Source of the DNA: Brevundimonas sp.
Lineage (GTDB): Bacteria; Pseudomonadota; Alphaproteobacteria; Caulobacterales; Caulobacteraceae
Reading direction: 5' to 3'
Length of the DNA: 64,000 nucleotides
Assembly (NCBI GenBank): GCA_004296955.1
Contig: SCVB01000103.1
Span: forward strand, 1 to 64,000
Part shown: positions 25,364-33,996 of the stretch, piece by piece
Numbering within the stretch: position 1 is the stretch's first letter
How the letters are laid out: each line of letters begins with the position of its first letter
Notes under the pieces: model-generated
Seen by the model: the letters and a program-made list of their open reading frames with translations, nothing else
Told to the model about the DNA's origin: nothing
The model's database searches: none
Made by a program: the position numbers and the translations under genes

Positions 25364-25444
25364 ATGCTGGCCCTCTACATCATCCTCGGCTTCGTCGCCG
25401 TCGTCGCCCTGATCAACTTCGTCGAGTTCGGCCGGGTTGACTGA
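25364..25444 (+). CDS. 26-residue single-helix membrane peptide
   Basis: ATG at 25364 follows an AGGAG Shine-Dalgarno with 8-base spacing. The peptide reads MLALYIILGFVAVVALINF then VEFGRVD: one transmembrane helix with a charged tail, and 25 of 27 codons end in G or C. Its stop overlaps the TTG start of the next gene (TTGACTGA), so ribosomes finishing it could restart on the reductase. It may be a regulatory leader or a real micro-membrane protein. No family recognised. Confidence 0.6.
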   Translation: MLALYIILGFVAVVALINFVEFGRVD

Positions 25445-26210
25445 GGCCGCGGCCCCCGTCCGTGAACAGGGGCGCGGCGCCGCCCTGGTGACCGGCGGGG
25501 CGAAGCGCATCGGCCGGGCGATCTGTCTCGAACTGGCCGCGGCCGGTTTCGACGTGGCCGTCCACCACCGCGACTCGCCGAACGAGGCCGCGCGGCTGAT
25601 CGACGAGATCTCGGCCCTAGGCCGGCGCGCCGTCGACTTTTCCGCCGACCTTTCAGACGTCGTCGCCACCCACGCCCTGGTCGGACGCGCCGTCGAGGCC
25701 CTGGGGCCCCTGTCGGTGCTGGTCAACAACGCCTCGGTCTTCGCCGACGACCGGCTGGAGACCATCACCGGCGAAAGCTGGGCGGCGCATATGGACGTCA
25801 ACCTGCGCGCGCCGGTGCTGCTGGCCCAGGCCTTCGCGGCCCAGGCGCCGGAGGGCTCGACCATCGTCAATATTCTGGACCAGCGGGTGCTCAAGCCGGA
25901 CCCGCGCTTCTTCTCCTACGGCCTGTCCAAATCAGCCCTGTGGGTCGCCACCCGGACCATGGCCCAGGCGCTGGCGCCGCGGATCCGCGTCAACGGCGTC
26001 GGTCCCGGACCGACCCTGCCGTCGGTGCACCAGACCCCCGAAGAGTTCGAGGCCGAGGCGCGGGGAACGCTGCTGCAACGCGCCGGAAGCCCGGAAGCCG
26101 TGGCGGCGACCGTGCGATGGCTGGTGGACGCGGCGCTGGTCACGGGCCAGATGATCGCCGTCGACGGGGGCCAGCACCTGGCCTGGAAGACCCCGGACAT
26201 CCTGGAGTAG
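25437..26210 (+). CDS. FolM/PTR1-type pteridine reductase (SDR family)
   Basis: A 257-residue short-chain dehydrogenase. The cofactor motif is TGGAKRIG (residues 19-26), with Arg in place of the middle Gly (TGxxxRxG), the signature of pteridine reductases and FolM. The active site is Y161-x3-K165 (YGLSKSAL), and the usual catalytic Ser before it is Asp (NILDQR), also typical of FolM. It probably reduces dihydro-pterins such as dihydromonapterin or dihydrofolate with NADPH. The start is TTG, overlapping the 26-aa gene. FolB follows after 3 bases, supporting a pterin role. Confidence 0.85.
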   Translation: MTEAAAPVREQGRGAALVTGGAKRIGRAICLELAAAGFDVAVHHRDSPNEAARLIDEISALGRRAVDFSADLSDVVATHALVGRAVEALGPLSVLVNNASVFADDRLETITGESWAAHMDVNLRAPVLLAQAFAAQAPEGSTIVNILDQRVLKPDPRFFSYGLSKSALWVATRTMAQALAPRIRVNGVGPGPTLPSVHQTPEEFEAEARGTLLQRAGSPEAVAATVRWLVDAALVTGQMIAVDGGQHLAWKTPDILE

Positions 26211-26213
26211 GCC

Positions 26214-26606
26214 TTGACCGTTTCCCCCCTGCCCTTCCCCGCCGCCGACGGCCCCCGCCGCGAGGGCCTGACCGTGTTCGTGCGCGGCCTGACGGTCGAG
26301 GCCGGCATCGGGGTGCATGATCACGAGCTGGGCCGGCTGCAGACCCTGGTCATCGACGTGACCCTGGAGCTGGCGCCCGCGCCGGTCGAGCGGCTGGCGG
26401 ACACCATCAACTATGAGACGGTGGCCGAGGCGGCCCTGGCCATCATCGCCGAAGGCCATGTCGGCCTGGTCGAGACCTTCGCCGAACGTCTGGCCGCCGC
26501 CTGCCTGAGCGACGGGCGGGTGCGACGCTGCACCGTGCGGATCGAGAAGCCGGGCGCCCTGGACGCCGCCGCCGCCGCCGGCTGCGAGGTGGTGCTGGCG
26601 CGCTGA
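26214..26606 (+). CDS. folB: Dihydroneopterin aldolase
   Basis: A 130-residue FolB. The family phrase VEAGIGVHDHELGRLQTLVI (about residues 28-47) and the substrate-binding region TINYETVAEAALAI are present, with the conserved Glu in LVETFAERLA and Lys in RIEKPGAL. It cleaves dihydroneopterin to hydroxymethyl-dihydropterin and glycolaldehyde in folate synthesis. The start codon is TTG, preceded by GGAG at suitable spacing. Last gene of the peptide-FolM-FolB unit; the next pathway gene, folP, is at 62 kb. Confidence 0.93.
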   Translation: MTVSPLPFPAADGPRREGLTVFVRGLTVEAGIGVHDHELGRLQTLVIDVTLELAPAPVERLADTINYETVAEAALAIIAEGHVGLVETFAERLAAACLSDGRVRRCTVRIEKPGALDAAAAAGCEVVLAR

Positions 26607-26676
26607 ACAGGCGCCCTGCGCGGTTGCGCCGACGACGAGGCGCGGTCATTACTTGGACCGGACTGAAGGATATCCG

Positions 26677-27321
26677 ATGGCCGAACCCGGCGATCCACCC
26701 CCCACGAACGACCCCGCGAACGTCCTTGCGGACGAGCACGACGACGACCTGATCGGCTTCGCCTCGCCCGCGTCGCTGGAAGGTCGGCTGCGCCAGGAGC
26801 CGGAACCGGAACCCGAGCCGGCGCCGGCGCCGGAGCCGGAGCCTGAGCTGGAAGACGCTCCGGCCGGACCGCTCGACGAGGAACCCCTGCCGCCGGAACC
26901 GGCGCCGGTCACGGCCGAGTCCGTCTTCGCGCCGTCGCGGGAGTTCTCGACCCGCAAGCGCGGTCGTGATGCGGCCCCGGCCCTGCCCGGCGGCGGGCTC
27001 GGCCTGTACGCCGTCTACGCCCTGATCCTGTTCGCCGTGCCCACCGTGGGCGTGTCGGCGGCGATCGGCCTGTTCGCCGTCACCGGCCGCGCGGGCCCGG
27101 ACGACGACCTGTCGTCGTCGCACTTCATCTATCAGCAGCGCACCCTGTGGGCGGCGGCGGTCGCGGCCGTGGCCGGGGTCATCCTGCTGGCGGCGCCGTT
27201 CGCTCTTGGCGTGCCGATCCTGTTTCTTCTCGCCCTGTGGATGGTGCTTCGCGGCGCCTCGGGCGTTTGGGCCCTGAAGTCCGGCCGGGCGATCGCCGAT
27301 CCCCTTGGCTGGTGGATCTGA
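26677..27321 (+). CDS. Membrane protein with acidic Pro/Glu-rich N-terminal domain
   Basis: A 214-residue protein. Residues 1-105 are soluble, acidic and low-complexity (EPEPEPEPAPAPEPEPE), then three helices lie between about 112 and 200. The loop SSSHFIYQQRTLW before helix two resembles the S-x-H-x3-Q-x3-F/L-W motif of DUF4870-type small membrane proteins and also recurs in the next gene. The start ATG at 26677 has a GAAGGA site. Function unknown. Confidence 0.7.
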   Translation: MAEPGDPPPTNDPANVLADEHDDDLIGFASPASLEGRLRQEPEPEPEPAPAPEPEPELEDAPAGPLDEEPLPPEPAPVTAESVFAPSREFSTRKRGRDAAPALPGGGLGLYAVYALILFAVPTVGVSAAIGLFAVTGRAGPDDDLSSSHFIYQQRTLWAAAVAAVAGVILLAAPFALGVPILFLLALWMVLRGASGVWALKSGRAIADPLGWWI

Positions 27322-27334
27322 CGGAGACAGACGG

Positions 27335-27754
27335 ATGGCCGAGCCCACGCCCGAACGGCTCGATGAGCCCCGCTTCCGCCCGGGCCATGAGTCCGAGGGC
27401 AAGCCGGCGGCGCTGATCGCCTGGGGCCTGTACATCCTGTCCCTGCCCAGCGCGAACCTGCTGGTGATCGTCGGCCTGATCGTCGCCTACGCCGGACGCA
27501 GCGGGTCCGACGGCCTGTCGCGCGCCCATATCGACGCCCAGATCGCGCTGTTCTGGTCGGTGTTCTGGTGGACCATCCTGCTGTGGATCGGCATCGGCGT
27601 CTGCGTCGTGGCCTTTGTCGCCGTGCCGACCCTCGGCGTGGTTCTTGTGCCGGTCGGCCTTCTGCTGGGGCTGGGCCTGCTGTTCCTCACGGTCTGGTTC
27701 ACCATCAAGAGCATCATCGGCCTGTTCAACCTGCTGGGCGACCGGGCGCCCTGA
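27335..27754 (+). CDS. DUF4870-like membrane protein
   Basis: A 139-residue protein with three or four helices. A short soluble N-terminus leads to the first helix (LIAWGLYILSLPSANLLVIVGLI). The loop SRAHIDAQIALFWSVFW is the hallmark of small DUF4870-type membrane proteins. It starts 14 bases after the previous gene, whose hydrophobic part is related, so the two form an operon of diverged paralogues. Function unknown. Confidence 0.75.
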   Translation: MAEPTPERLDEPRFRPGHESEGKPAALIAWGLYILSLPSANLLVIVGLIVAYAGRSGSDGLSRAHIDAQIALFWSVFWWTILLWIGIGVCVVAFVAVPTLGVVLVPVGLLLGLGLLFLTVWFTIKSIIGLFNLLGDRAP

Positions 27755-27841
27755 AACCGCCGCCCGCCGGTTTTCGGGGAACAATCCCGAAGGCCGCCGT
27801 GTTGGCTGGGGGTCCTATCCCGACACAGGCGAGGCCCGACC

Positions 27842-28129
27842 ATGACCGACTTCCGCGACGTCCAAGCCGAGCAGCGCTTCGAGCAGGGGTTCACCGATCC
27901 GGATGGCCAGTTGCGCACCGTCTTCGCCGACTATGCCGTCCAGGGCGGGACGCGGGTGATCCTGCATGTCGAGGCCGACCCGGCCCTGCGCGGCACGGGA
28001 GCGGCGGGTCAGTTCATGCAGGCCATGGCCGAACACGCCCGGGCCGAGAAGCTCAAGCTCGCGCCGCGCTGCAGCTACGCCGTCGCATGGCTGAAGCGGC
28101 ATCCGGATTTCGACGACGTGACGGCCTGA
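27842..28129 (+). CDS. GNAT-like N-acetyltransferase, short (PF14542 type)
   Basis: A 95-residue protein of the compact GNAT-like family. The acetyl-CoA-binding loop reads ADPALRGTGAAGQFMQAM (about residues 46-63), and the terminal CSYAVAWLKRHPDF is the family's typical ending. Substrates of this short family are unknown. Stands alone, convergent with the next SDR gene. Confidence 0.87.
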   Translation: MTDFRDVQAEQRFEQGFTDPDGQLRTVFADYAVQGGTRVILHVEADPALRGTGAAGQFMQAMAEHARAEKLKLAPRCSYAVAWLKRHPDFDDVTA

Positions 28130-28150
28130 CCGTCCGGTCGGACCCCGGTC

Positions 28151-29137
28151 CTAGCCGCCGCCGTAACCGCCGATGATCGGCAGAACCTCGCCGGTGATGT
28201 AGCTCGACATCTGGGGCGAGGCGAGGAAGACGAAGGCCGGCGCGATCTCCTCCGGCTGGGCGGGGCGTTTCATCACCGTCTGCGAGCCGAATTTCGCGAC
28301 CTTGTCGGCCTGCTGGTCCGCGGGGTTCAGCGGCGTCCAGACGGGGCCGGGCGCGACCACGTTCACACGGATCCCCTTCGGCGCCAGATGCGTGCCGAGC
28401 GAGCGGGCGAAGGCGTGGATGCCGCCCTTGGTCATCGAATAGTCGAGCAGATTCTCATTGCCCATGATGCCGGTGACCGAGCCGGTCATGACGATCGCCC
28501 CGCCCGGCTTCAGATGCGGAACGGCCGCCTTCACCAGGTTGAAATAGCCATAGAGGTTGGTCTTCAGGGTCCGGTCGAAATGTTCGAAGGTCAGGTCCTC
28601 GAGCGCCTCTACGTGTTCCTGGAAGGCGGCGTTGGGCACGACCACGTCGAGGCGGCCGAAGGCCTCCAGCGTCGCCCTGACGGCGGCCTCGGAAAAGGCG
28701 GGGTCGGCGGCGTCGCCCTGGAGCACGATGGCCCTGCGGCCCTCGGCCTCGACGGCCGCCTTGGTATCGGCGGCGTCCTTGTCCTCATCGAGATGGCAGA
28801 TGGCGACGTCGCAGCCCTCGCGGGCGAACAGGACGGCGACGGCGCGGCCGATGCCGGAGTCGCCGCCGGTGATGATCGCGGCCATCCCCTCAAGCTTGCC
28901 CGAGCCCTTCCAGAAGGGCGCGTCATACAGGGGCGCGGGGTCGAGAGCGGCCTCGTCGCCGGGCTTGGTCTGATGCTGCTTCGGAAAGGGCGGCTCGGGA
29001 TAGGCGCGGGCGCCGGCCTGGACGGCCCCGTCCGTCTCCCCAGCCCCACCCTTCCTGGCCTTCGCATCGACGCCATCCTGAATTCTCCGTTCCTGATCGG
29101 CGATCTTTTCGGCGCGAGGTTCGAAGCGGTCGTCCAT
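28151..29137 (-). CDS. SDR oxidoreductase, YghA-like
   Basis: A 328-residue SDR with a long N-terminal extension (about 80 residues, ending PAPLYDAPFWKGSGKLEG) that is typical of YghA-type oxidoreductases. NAD(P) motif TGGDSGIGRA (about 90), NAAF (about 170), catalytic Ser in TGSVTG and Y-x3-K in YSMTKGG. The start at 29137 is chosen because a longer frame has no leader sense. Often linked to general-stress regulons in related bacteria; substrate unknown. Confidence 0.88.
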   Translation of the reverse strand: MDDRFEPRAEKIADQERRIQDGVDAKARKGGAGETDGAVQAGARAYPEPPFPKQHQTKPGDEAALDPAPLYDAPFWKGSGKLEGMAAIITGGDSGIGRAVAVLFAREGCDVAICHLDEDKDAADTKAAVEAEGRRAIVLQGDAADPAFSEAAVRATLEAFGRLDVVVPNAAFQEHVEALEDLTFEHFDRTLKTNLYGYFNLVKAAVPHLKPGGAIVMTGSVTGIMGNENLLDYSMTKGGIHAFARSLGTHLAPKGIRVNVVAPGPVWTPLNPADQQADKVAKFGSQTVMKRPAQPEEIAPAFVFLASPQMSSYITGEVLPIIGGYGGG

Positions 29138-29228
29138 GGTCAACTCCTCTGGCGGCGATGATGGAAAAGGCGATGGAGCGGTCAGGCGTTCCCGCGCATT
29201 GTTCTGTTCGACCACACGGAGCCGCCCC

Positions 29229-29858
29229 ATGCCCGACCTCGACCTGTCCTCGATCAGCGCGGCCGCGGGGCCGCTGCAGACCTGGGTCCTGCCGGCGCTG
29301 CTGGGGCTGGGGCTGGCCTCGGCGACCGGGCTGCGAACCTTCCTGCCCCTGCTGATGCTGGCGCTGGCGGCGAAGTTCGGACTGTTCGGCGTGCGGCTGA
29401 TCGACCAGATGGACTGGCTGGTCTCCTGGCCGGCGATCGCAGCCCTGGCGACCGCGACCACAGCGGAATTTCTCGGCGACAAGGTGCCGGCCATCGATCA
29501 CGGGCTGAACGCCATCGGCTATGTCACCCGCCCGGCGGCGGGGGCGATCGCGGCCGGCAGCGTGTTCTGGAATGTCGATCCGGCGGCGGCGGCCATCGCG
29601 GGCCTGATCGTCGGCGCGCCCGCGGCCCTGGCCTTCAACGCGGCCCAGACGGGGGTGCGGGTCGGGTCTACGGCGACCACCGGCGGCCTGGGCAATCCGC
29701 TGGTCTCGCTGGTCGAGGACGTCCTGGCCTTCGTGACCGTGATCATCGCCTTCCTCGCGCCGATCCTGATCCCGATCGTGCTGGTCATCCTGGCGGTCAT
29801 CGTGTTCCGGCTGGCCCGGCGCATCCGCGACCGGGGCGAGCGGCTCCGACCGGCCTAG
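29229..29858 (+). CDS. DUF4126 family membrane protein
   Basis: A 209-residue protein with five or six helices. The conserved core LGLASATGLRTFLPLLML (about residues 24-41) and the second-half region AGSVFWNVDP with Gly/Ala-rich helices match DUF4126. Divergent from the YghA-like gene with a 91-base shared upstream region. Function unknown. Confidence 0.82.
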   Translation: MPDLDLSSISAAAGPLQTWVLPALLGLGLASATGLRTFLPLLMLALAAKFGLFGVRLIDQMDWLVSWPAIAALATATTAEFLGDKVPAIDHGLNAIGYVTRPAAGAIAAGSVFWNVDPAAAAIAGLIVGAPAALAFNAAQTGVRVGSTATTGGLGNPLVSLVEDVLAFVTVIIAFLAPILIPIVLVILAVIVFRLARRIRDRGERLRPA

Positions 29859-30166
29859 AGCGAACGGCTGGCCACGGCCTTCAGCGTCTGCGCCCGGGCC
29901 GGAAGGTCGGATGCCAGACGGCCGGCCAGCTCGCGGGCGCCGACCGGATAGGCCTCGCCGCCGTCGGCGATTTCCCGGGCCATGGCCGAGGCCTGCAGCA
30001 GCAGCTTCTCCAGCGCCTCGATCTGTTCGACCGCGAGGGCCCGGGCCTCCAACTGCAGCCGTTTGACCCGGTCCGCGGTGGTCGCGGGCGCGCGCATCAG
30101 GTCGTAGACTTCCGCCTCGGCGGACACGAGACGCAGATCGGGCTTGGCAGGCTGGGTCTTGGGCAT
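29855..30166 (-). CDS. Hypothetical helical protein, 103 aa
   Basis: Start ATG at 30166 preceded by GGAGG. No signal or membrane segment. A helical stretch (RVKRLQLEARALAVEQIEALE, split over residues 33-53) has heptad-like Leu spacing and could form a short coiled coil. The stop overlaps the convergent DUF4126 stop (CTAG, 29855-29858). Not recognised. Confidence 0.55.
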   Translation of the reverse strand: MPKTQPAKPDLRLVSAEAEVYDLMRAPATTADRVKRLQLEARALAVEQIEALEKLLLQASAMAREIADGGEAYPVGARELAGRLASDLPARAQTLKAVASRSL

Positions 30167-30287
30167 GTGGGGGCCTCCTGCACGGGGAAATGCAGGGCGG
30201 CGCCGCAGCGTTCCCCTCACGAGCGAGACTCAGGCGGGTTGTTTCGCCGGTGTGTCTGCTGAATCACAGGACCGGCCCGGACCGGAC

Positions 30288-31301
30288 TCAGGCCGCCTCG
30301 CCGCGCATCTCCAGCCGCGCCTCGGCCTCGCGGACGGCGTCCACGGCGCGGTCGACGACCTCCAGTCCGGCGCCCGGCGGGATCGACTCCACCGTCAGGA
30401 TGCGGCGGAAGGCGCGGGCTCCGGGGCGGCCGTGCATCAGGCCCAGCATGTGCCGGGTCATGGCCGGCAGGTGAACGCCTTCCGCCAGCCGCGCCGCCAT
30501 ATAGGGGCGATAGCGGTCGATGGCGGCATAGGCGTCGACGTCGGGGGTCGTCGCCCCGAACAGCCGGCGGTCCGCCTGGCCGAGGAGGGCGGGCTCGTGA
30601 TAGGCGGCGCGGCCCAGCATGACGCCGTCCAGTTGCACGCCGTCGCTGGCGTCCAGATGGGCCTCGGCCGCGTCCAGCGAGGCGATGCCGCCGTTGATCG
30701 AGACCGACAGGTGCGGCCGCTCGCGCTTCAGACGCCGCACAAGGGCGTAGTCGAGCGGCGGGACGTCGCGGTTTTCCTTCGGCGAAAGCCCCTTCAGCCA
30801 GGCCATTCGGGCGTGGACGATGAAGACCTCGATCCCGACGGCGGCGCAGGCGTCGACGGTCGCGAACAGCGAGACCTGAGGATCCTGGTCGTCCACGCCG
30901 ATGCGGCATTTGACCGTGGCGGGGACCGAAACCGCCTCGCGGATCGCCGCCATACAGTCGGCGACCAGTTCGGGCTCGCGCATCAGACAGGCGCCGAAGC
31001 GGCCGGACTGGACCCGGTCGGAAGGGCAGCCGACGTTCAGATTGATCTCGTCATAGCCGAAGGCCTCGCCGATCCGCGCGGCCTCGGCCAGCTGGACCGG
31101 ATCCGAGCCGCCGAGCTGCAGGGCGACGGGGTGTTCGACCGCGTCGAAGCCCAGCAGCCGGTCGCGGTCGCCGTGGACCACGGCGGGGGCGGTGACCATC
31201 TCGGTATAGAGCAGGGCCTTCGCCGTCAGGGCGCGATGGAACGCCCGGCAGTGCCGGTCGGTCCAGTCCATCATGGGCGCGATCGAGAGGCGGCGGTTCA
31301 T
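30288..31301 (-). CDS. dusA: tRNA-dihydrouridine(20/20a) synthase
   Basis: A 337-residue DusA. The N-terminus SIAPMMDWTDRHCRAFHR is diagnostic of the family. The FMN-barrel segment INLNVGCPSDRVQSGRFGAC carries the catalytic Cys near residue 101, and HARMAWLKGLSPKENR is the DusA-specific loop. It reduces uridine at positions 20/20a of tRNAs. Confidence 0.95.
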   Translation of the reverse strand: MNRRLSIAPMMDWTDRHCRAFHRALTAKALLYTEMVTAPAVVHGDRDRLLGFDAVEHPVALQLGGSDPVQLAEAARIGEAFGYDEINLNVGCPSDRVQSGRFGACLMREPELVADCMAAIREAVSVPATVKCRIGVDDQDPQVSLFATVDACAAVGIEVFIVHARMAWLKGLSPKENRDVPPLDYALVRRLKRERPHLSVSINGGIASLDAAEAHLDASDGVQLDGVMLGRAAYHEPALLGQADRRLFGATTPDVDAYAAIDRYRPYMAARLAEGVHLPAMTRHMLGLMHGRPGARAFRRILTVESIPPGAGLEVVDRAVDAVREAEARLEMRGEAA

Positions 31302-31397
31302 GGCGCCGGGCTTCTACACCGAAAGCCGCCCTCTGCGCCAATGATGGAACCGGGCGGGCCCCTGGTCGGTTTTCCCGGCCACAAAGGAGGACCCGAA

Positions 31398-31967
31398 ATG
31401 ATCAGACCCCTTCTCGCCGGCGCCGCCTGCCTCGCCCTGCTGGCCGCCTGCAACCAGGAACGCTCCCCCGAGCCCGTCGACAAGGCCCAGGACATGGCCG
31501 CCGGGCCGGTGGGCCAAACCTCGGCCGCGACCATGGGGGCCAATATGCAGTCGGCCTATATCCCCGGCGCCACTGTGGGCGACATGTACGAAATCGCCGC
31601 GGCGGACATCGCCCTGGAGCGTTCGCAGAACGCCCGGATCCGCGAGCTCGCGACCATGATCAAGACCGATCACACCGCCGCGTCCAACGCCCTCAAGGCC
31701 CTGCTGCCGCAGGCGGCCCCGGACGCCACGGTTCCGACCGATCTGGACGAACGCCGCCAGGGCCTGATCGACAACCTGAAATCGGCGTCGGCGGAGAATT
31801 TCGATGCGACGTGGATCGATCAGCAGATCGCCGCGCACAACGAGGCCCTGACCCTGCACCGGGGCTTCTCGAACGAGGATTCCCCCTTGGCGCCGCACGC
31901 CCGCTCGGTGGTTCCGAAGATCGAGGCTCACCTGCGCGCGGCGGAGCAGATCAAGGCGTCGATGTAG
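31398..31967 (+). CDS. DUF4142 lipoprotein
   Basis: A 189-residue exported protein. The lipobox is LLAAC with the Cys at residue 18, predicting a lipid-anchored protein. The mature part is a helical DUF4142 domain (YEIAAADIALERSQNARIRE and MIKTDHTAASN, about residues 60-95). The Shine-Dalgarno AAAGGAGG before 31398 is strong. DUF4142 proteins belong to a ferritin-like helical superfamily of unknown function, often stress-linked. Confidence 0.88.
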   Translation: MIRPLLAGAACLALLAACNQERSPEPVDKAQDMAAGPVGQTSAATMGANMQSAYIPGATVGDMYEIAAADIALERSQNARIRELATMIKTDHTAASNALKALLPQAAPDATVPTDLDERRQGLIDNLKSASAENFDATWIDQQIAAHNEALTLHRGFSNEDSPLAPHARSVVPKIEAHLRAAEQIKASM

Positions 31968-31988
31968 GATCGCGCAGGGGCCGGGGCG

Positions 31989-33845
31989 TCAGCTTCCGGC
32001 CCGTTCGCGCTCGTCCTCGTCCTCCAGCGCCTCGGCGGCGTCCTCGTTGAGCGCCTGCCCCTCGCGACGGGGTTTGACATAGGGCTCGGGCCGGGTGGTG
32101 CGGATATTGCCCCGCATCAGCGACCGGCCGGCCTGGATGCCCTCGACCATCTGCAGCGACAGGCGTTCCTCGTCGCGGCGGCGGACGTCGTCGATGGTCT
32201 CCCGCGCCTGTTCGTGGGTGAAGCCGAGGTCGATCAGCACCTGATGGCCGAAGACCAGGGCGCTCTCGAAGGTCTCGCGCAGCTGGTATTCGACCCCGGC
32301 CTGGACCAGGCGGATGGCGTGGCCGCGATCGTAGGCGCGGACGAACAGCTTGGTCAGCGGGAACTCGGCCTTGACCAGTTCGACGATGCGGTCGGCGACC
32401 TCGGGCTTGTCGACGCAGACCAGGATGGTCTCGGCCTTGGCCGCCCCGGAAGCGTGCAGGACGTCCAGCCGGGCGCCGTCTCCATAGTAGACCTTGAAGC
32501 CGAAATTGCCGGCGGCCTGGATCATCTCGACGTCCATGTCGATGATCGAGACGTCGACGTCGCGGGCCAGCAGGGGCTGGGACACCACCTGGGCGAAACG
32601 GCCGAAGCCGATGATCAGGACCCGCTCGCGCAGATTGTCCGCGCGGTCGACGCCGTCGGCCTCGTCAGGCGACAGCGCCTCGTCCGGGCGCAGGCGGTCG
32701 GCCAGCATGACCCGCAGCGGCGTCAGGGCCATCGACAGGATGACCACCGCTGACAGGATCGCGGCGGTGCGGGCGTCGAACAGGCCGGCGGCGAAGGCGG
32801 TGGCGTAGAGGACGAAGGCGAATTCGCCGCCCTCGCCCATCAGGGCCGCGCGCAGCAGGCCCTCGCCGTGCTTCTGCCGGATGCGGGCGACGGCGTAGAC
32901 CGCGACCATCTTGGCGGTCATGAAGGCGGCCAGCCCGCCCAGCACCCAGGCCCAGTCGGCGATCACCACCCGCAGGTCCAGCGACATGCCGACGCTAAGG
33001 AAGAACAGGCCCAGCAGCAGGCCGCGGAAGGGTTCGACGTCGGCCTCGAGCTGGTGGCGGAAGGTCGATTCCGACAGCAGGACCCCCGCCAGGAAGGCCC
33101 CCATGGCCATGGACAGGCCGCCGAGATTCATGGCCCAGGCCGCGCCGAGCACGACCAGCAGGGCGCCCATGGTCATCACCTCGCGGCCGCCGTAGCGGGC
33201 CAGCAGGCGGAAGAAGGGGTTCACGACCCAGCGGCCGGCGACATAGACCCCGGCCACGGCGGCGATGGCCAGGCCGACGGTCATCCAGACCGGATAGCCG
33301 GTCCCGACCGCGGAGCCGTAGGCGCCGGCCAGCACCGCCACCAGGGCCAGCAGCGGCACGATGGCGAGGTCCTCGAACAGCAGGATGGAGACCACCCGCT
33401 GGCCGCCCGGGTCGGCGTTCTCGTTGCGCTCCTGCAGGAGCTGCATGACGATGGCGGTCGAGGACAGGGCGAAGCCGAAACCGGCGATCAGGGCGGCGTG
33501 CCAGGCCAGGCCGGCCAGCATGGCCAGACCGGTCAGCAGCAGGGCGCAGGCCAGCACCTGCACCGCGCCGAGGCCGAAGATCTCCTTGCGCAGGCTCCAG
33601 AGACGGGCGGGCCGCATCTCAAGGCCGATGATGAACAGGAACATGACGACGCCGAACTCGGCGACGTGCAGGACCGATTTCGGGTCGCTCACCACGCCGA
33701 GGCCCGAGGGCCCGATCAGCAGGCCGGCGGCCAGATAGCCGAGCACGGCGCCAAGGCCGAAGCGGCGGAACAGGGTGGCGGCGACGACCATGGCCGCCAG
33801 CAGCGCCACCGCGTGGCCCAGGCCCATGCTGGTCGTCTCGTGCAT
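31989..33845 (-). CDS. Monovalent cation:proton antiporter-2 (KefB/KefC-like) with RCK domain
   Basis: A 618-residue protein. Residues 1-385 form about 12 helices of a CPA2 antiporter (AAGLLIGPSGLGVV; SSTAIVMQLLQER). Residues 405-530 form a TrkA-N/RCK nucleotide-binding domain (VLIIGFGRFAQVVSQPLL; GDGARLDVLHASGA). A charged tail (EALEDEDERERA) ends it. Kef systems export K+ in exchange for H+ under electrophile or osmotic stress; ion and gating ligand are inferred from the family. Confidence 0.9.
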   Translation of the reverse strand: MHETTSMGLGHAVALLAAMVVAATLFRRFGLGAVLGYLAAGLLIGPSGLGVVSDPKSVLHVAEFGVVMFLFIIGLEMRPARLWSLRKEIFGLGAVQVLACALLLTGLAMLAGLAWHAALIAGFGFALSSTAIVMQLLQERNENADPGGQRVVSILLFEDLAIVPLLALVAVLAGAYGSAVGTGYPVWMTVGLAIAAVAGVYVAGRWVVNPFFRLLARYGGREVMTMGALLVVLGAAWAMNLGGLSMAMGAFLAGVLLSESTFRHQLEADVEPFRGLLLGLFFLSVGMSLDLRVVIADWAWVLGGLAAFMTAKMVAVYAVARIRQKHGEGLLRAALMGEGGEFAFVLYATAFAAGLFDARTAAILSAVVILSMALTPLRVMLADRLRPDEALSPDEADGVDRADNLRERVLIIGFGRFAQVVSQPLLARDVDVSIIDMDVEMIQAAGNFGFKVYYGDGARLDVLHASGAAKAETILVCVDKPEVADRIVELVKAEFPLTKLFVRAYDRGHAIRLVQAGVEYQLRETFESALVFGHQVLIDLGFTHEQARETIDDVRRRDEERLSLQMVEGIQAGRSLMRGNIRTTRPEPYVKPRREGQALNEDAAEALEDEDERERAGS

Positions 33846-33996
33846 CTCGCGTCCCCTGCGGCGTCGCTGAATAGTGGGGGGAGATGCGTCAATGCGCCAC
33901 CCTTCGCCGCGTCAGGGTTCGTCAGGACGCCGCGCCACAGTTTCGCCCGAGGCCAGGCCGCCTCATGGCGATCACACAACCAAGGGGAGATGCGCG

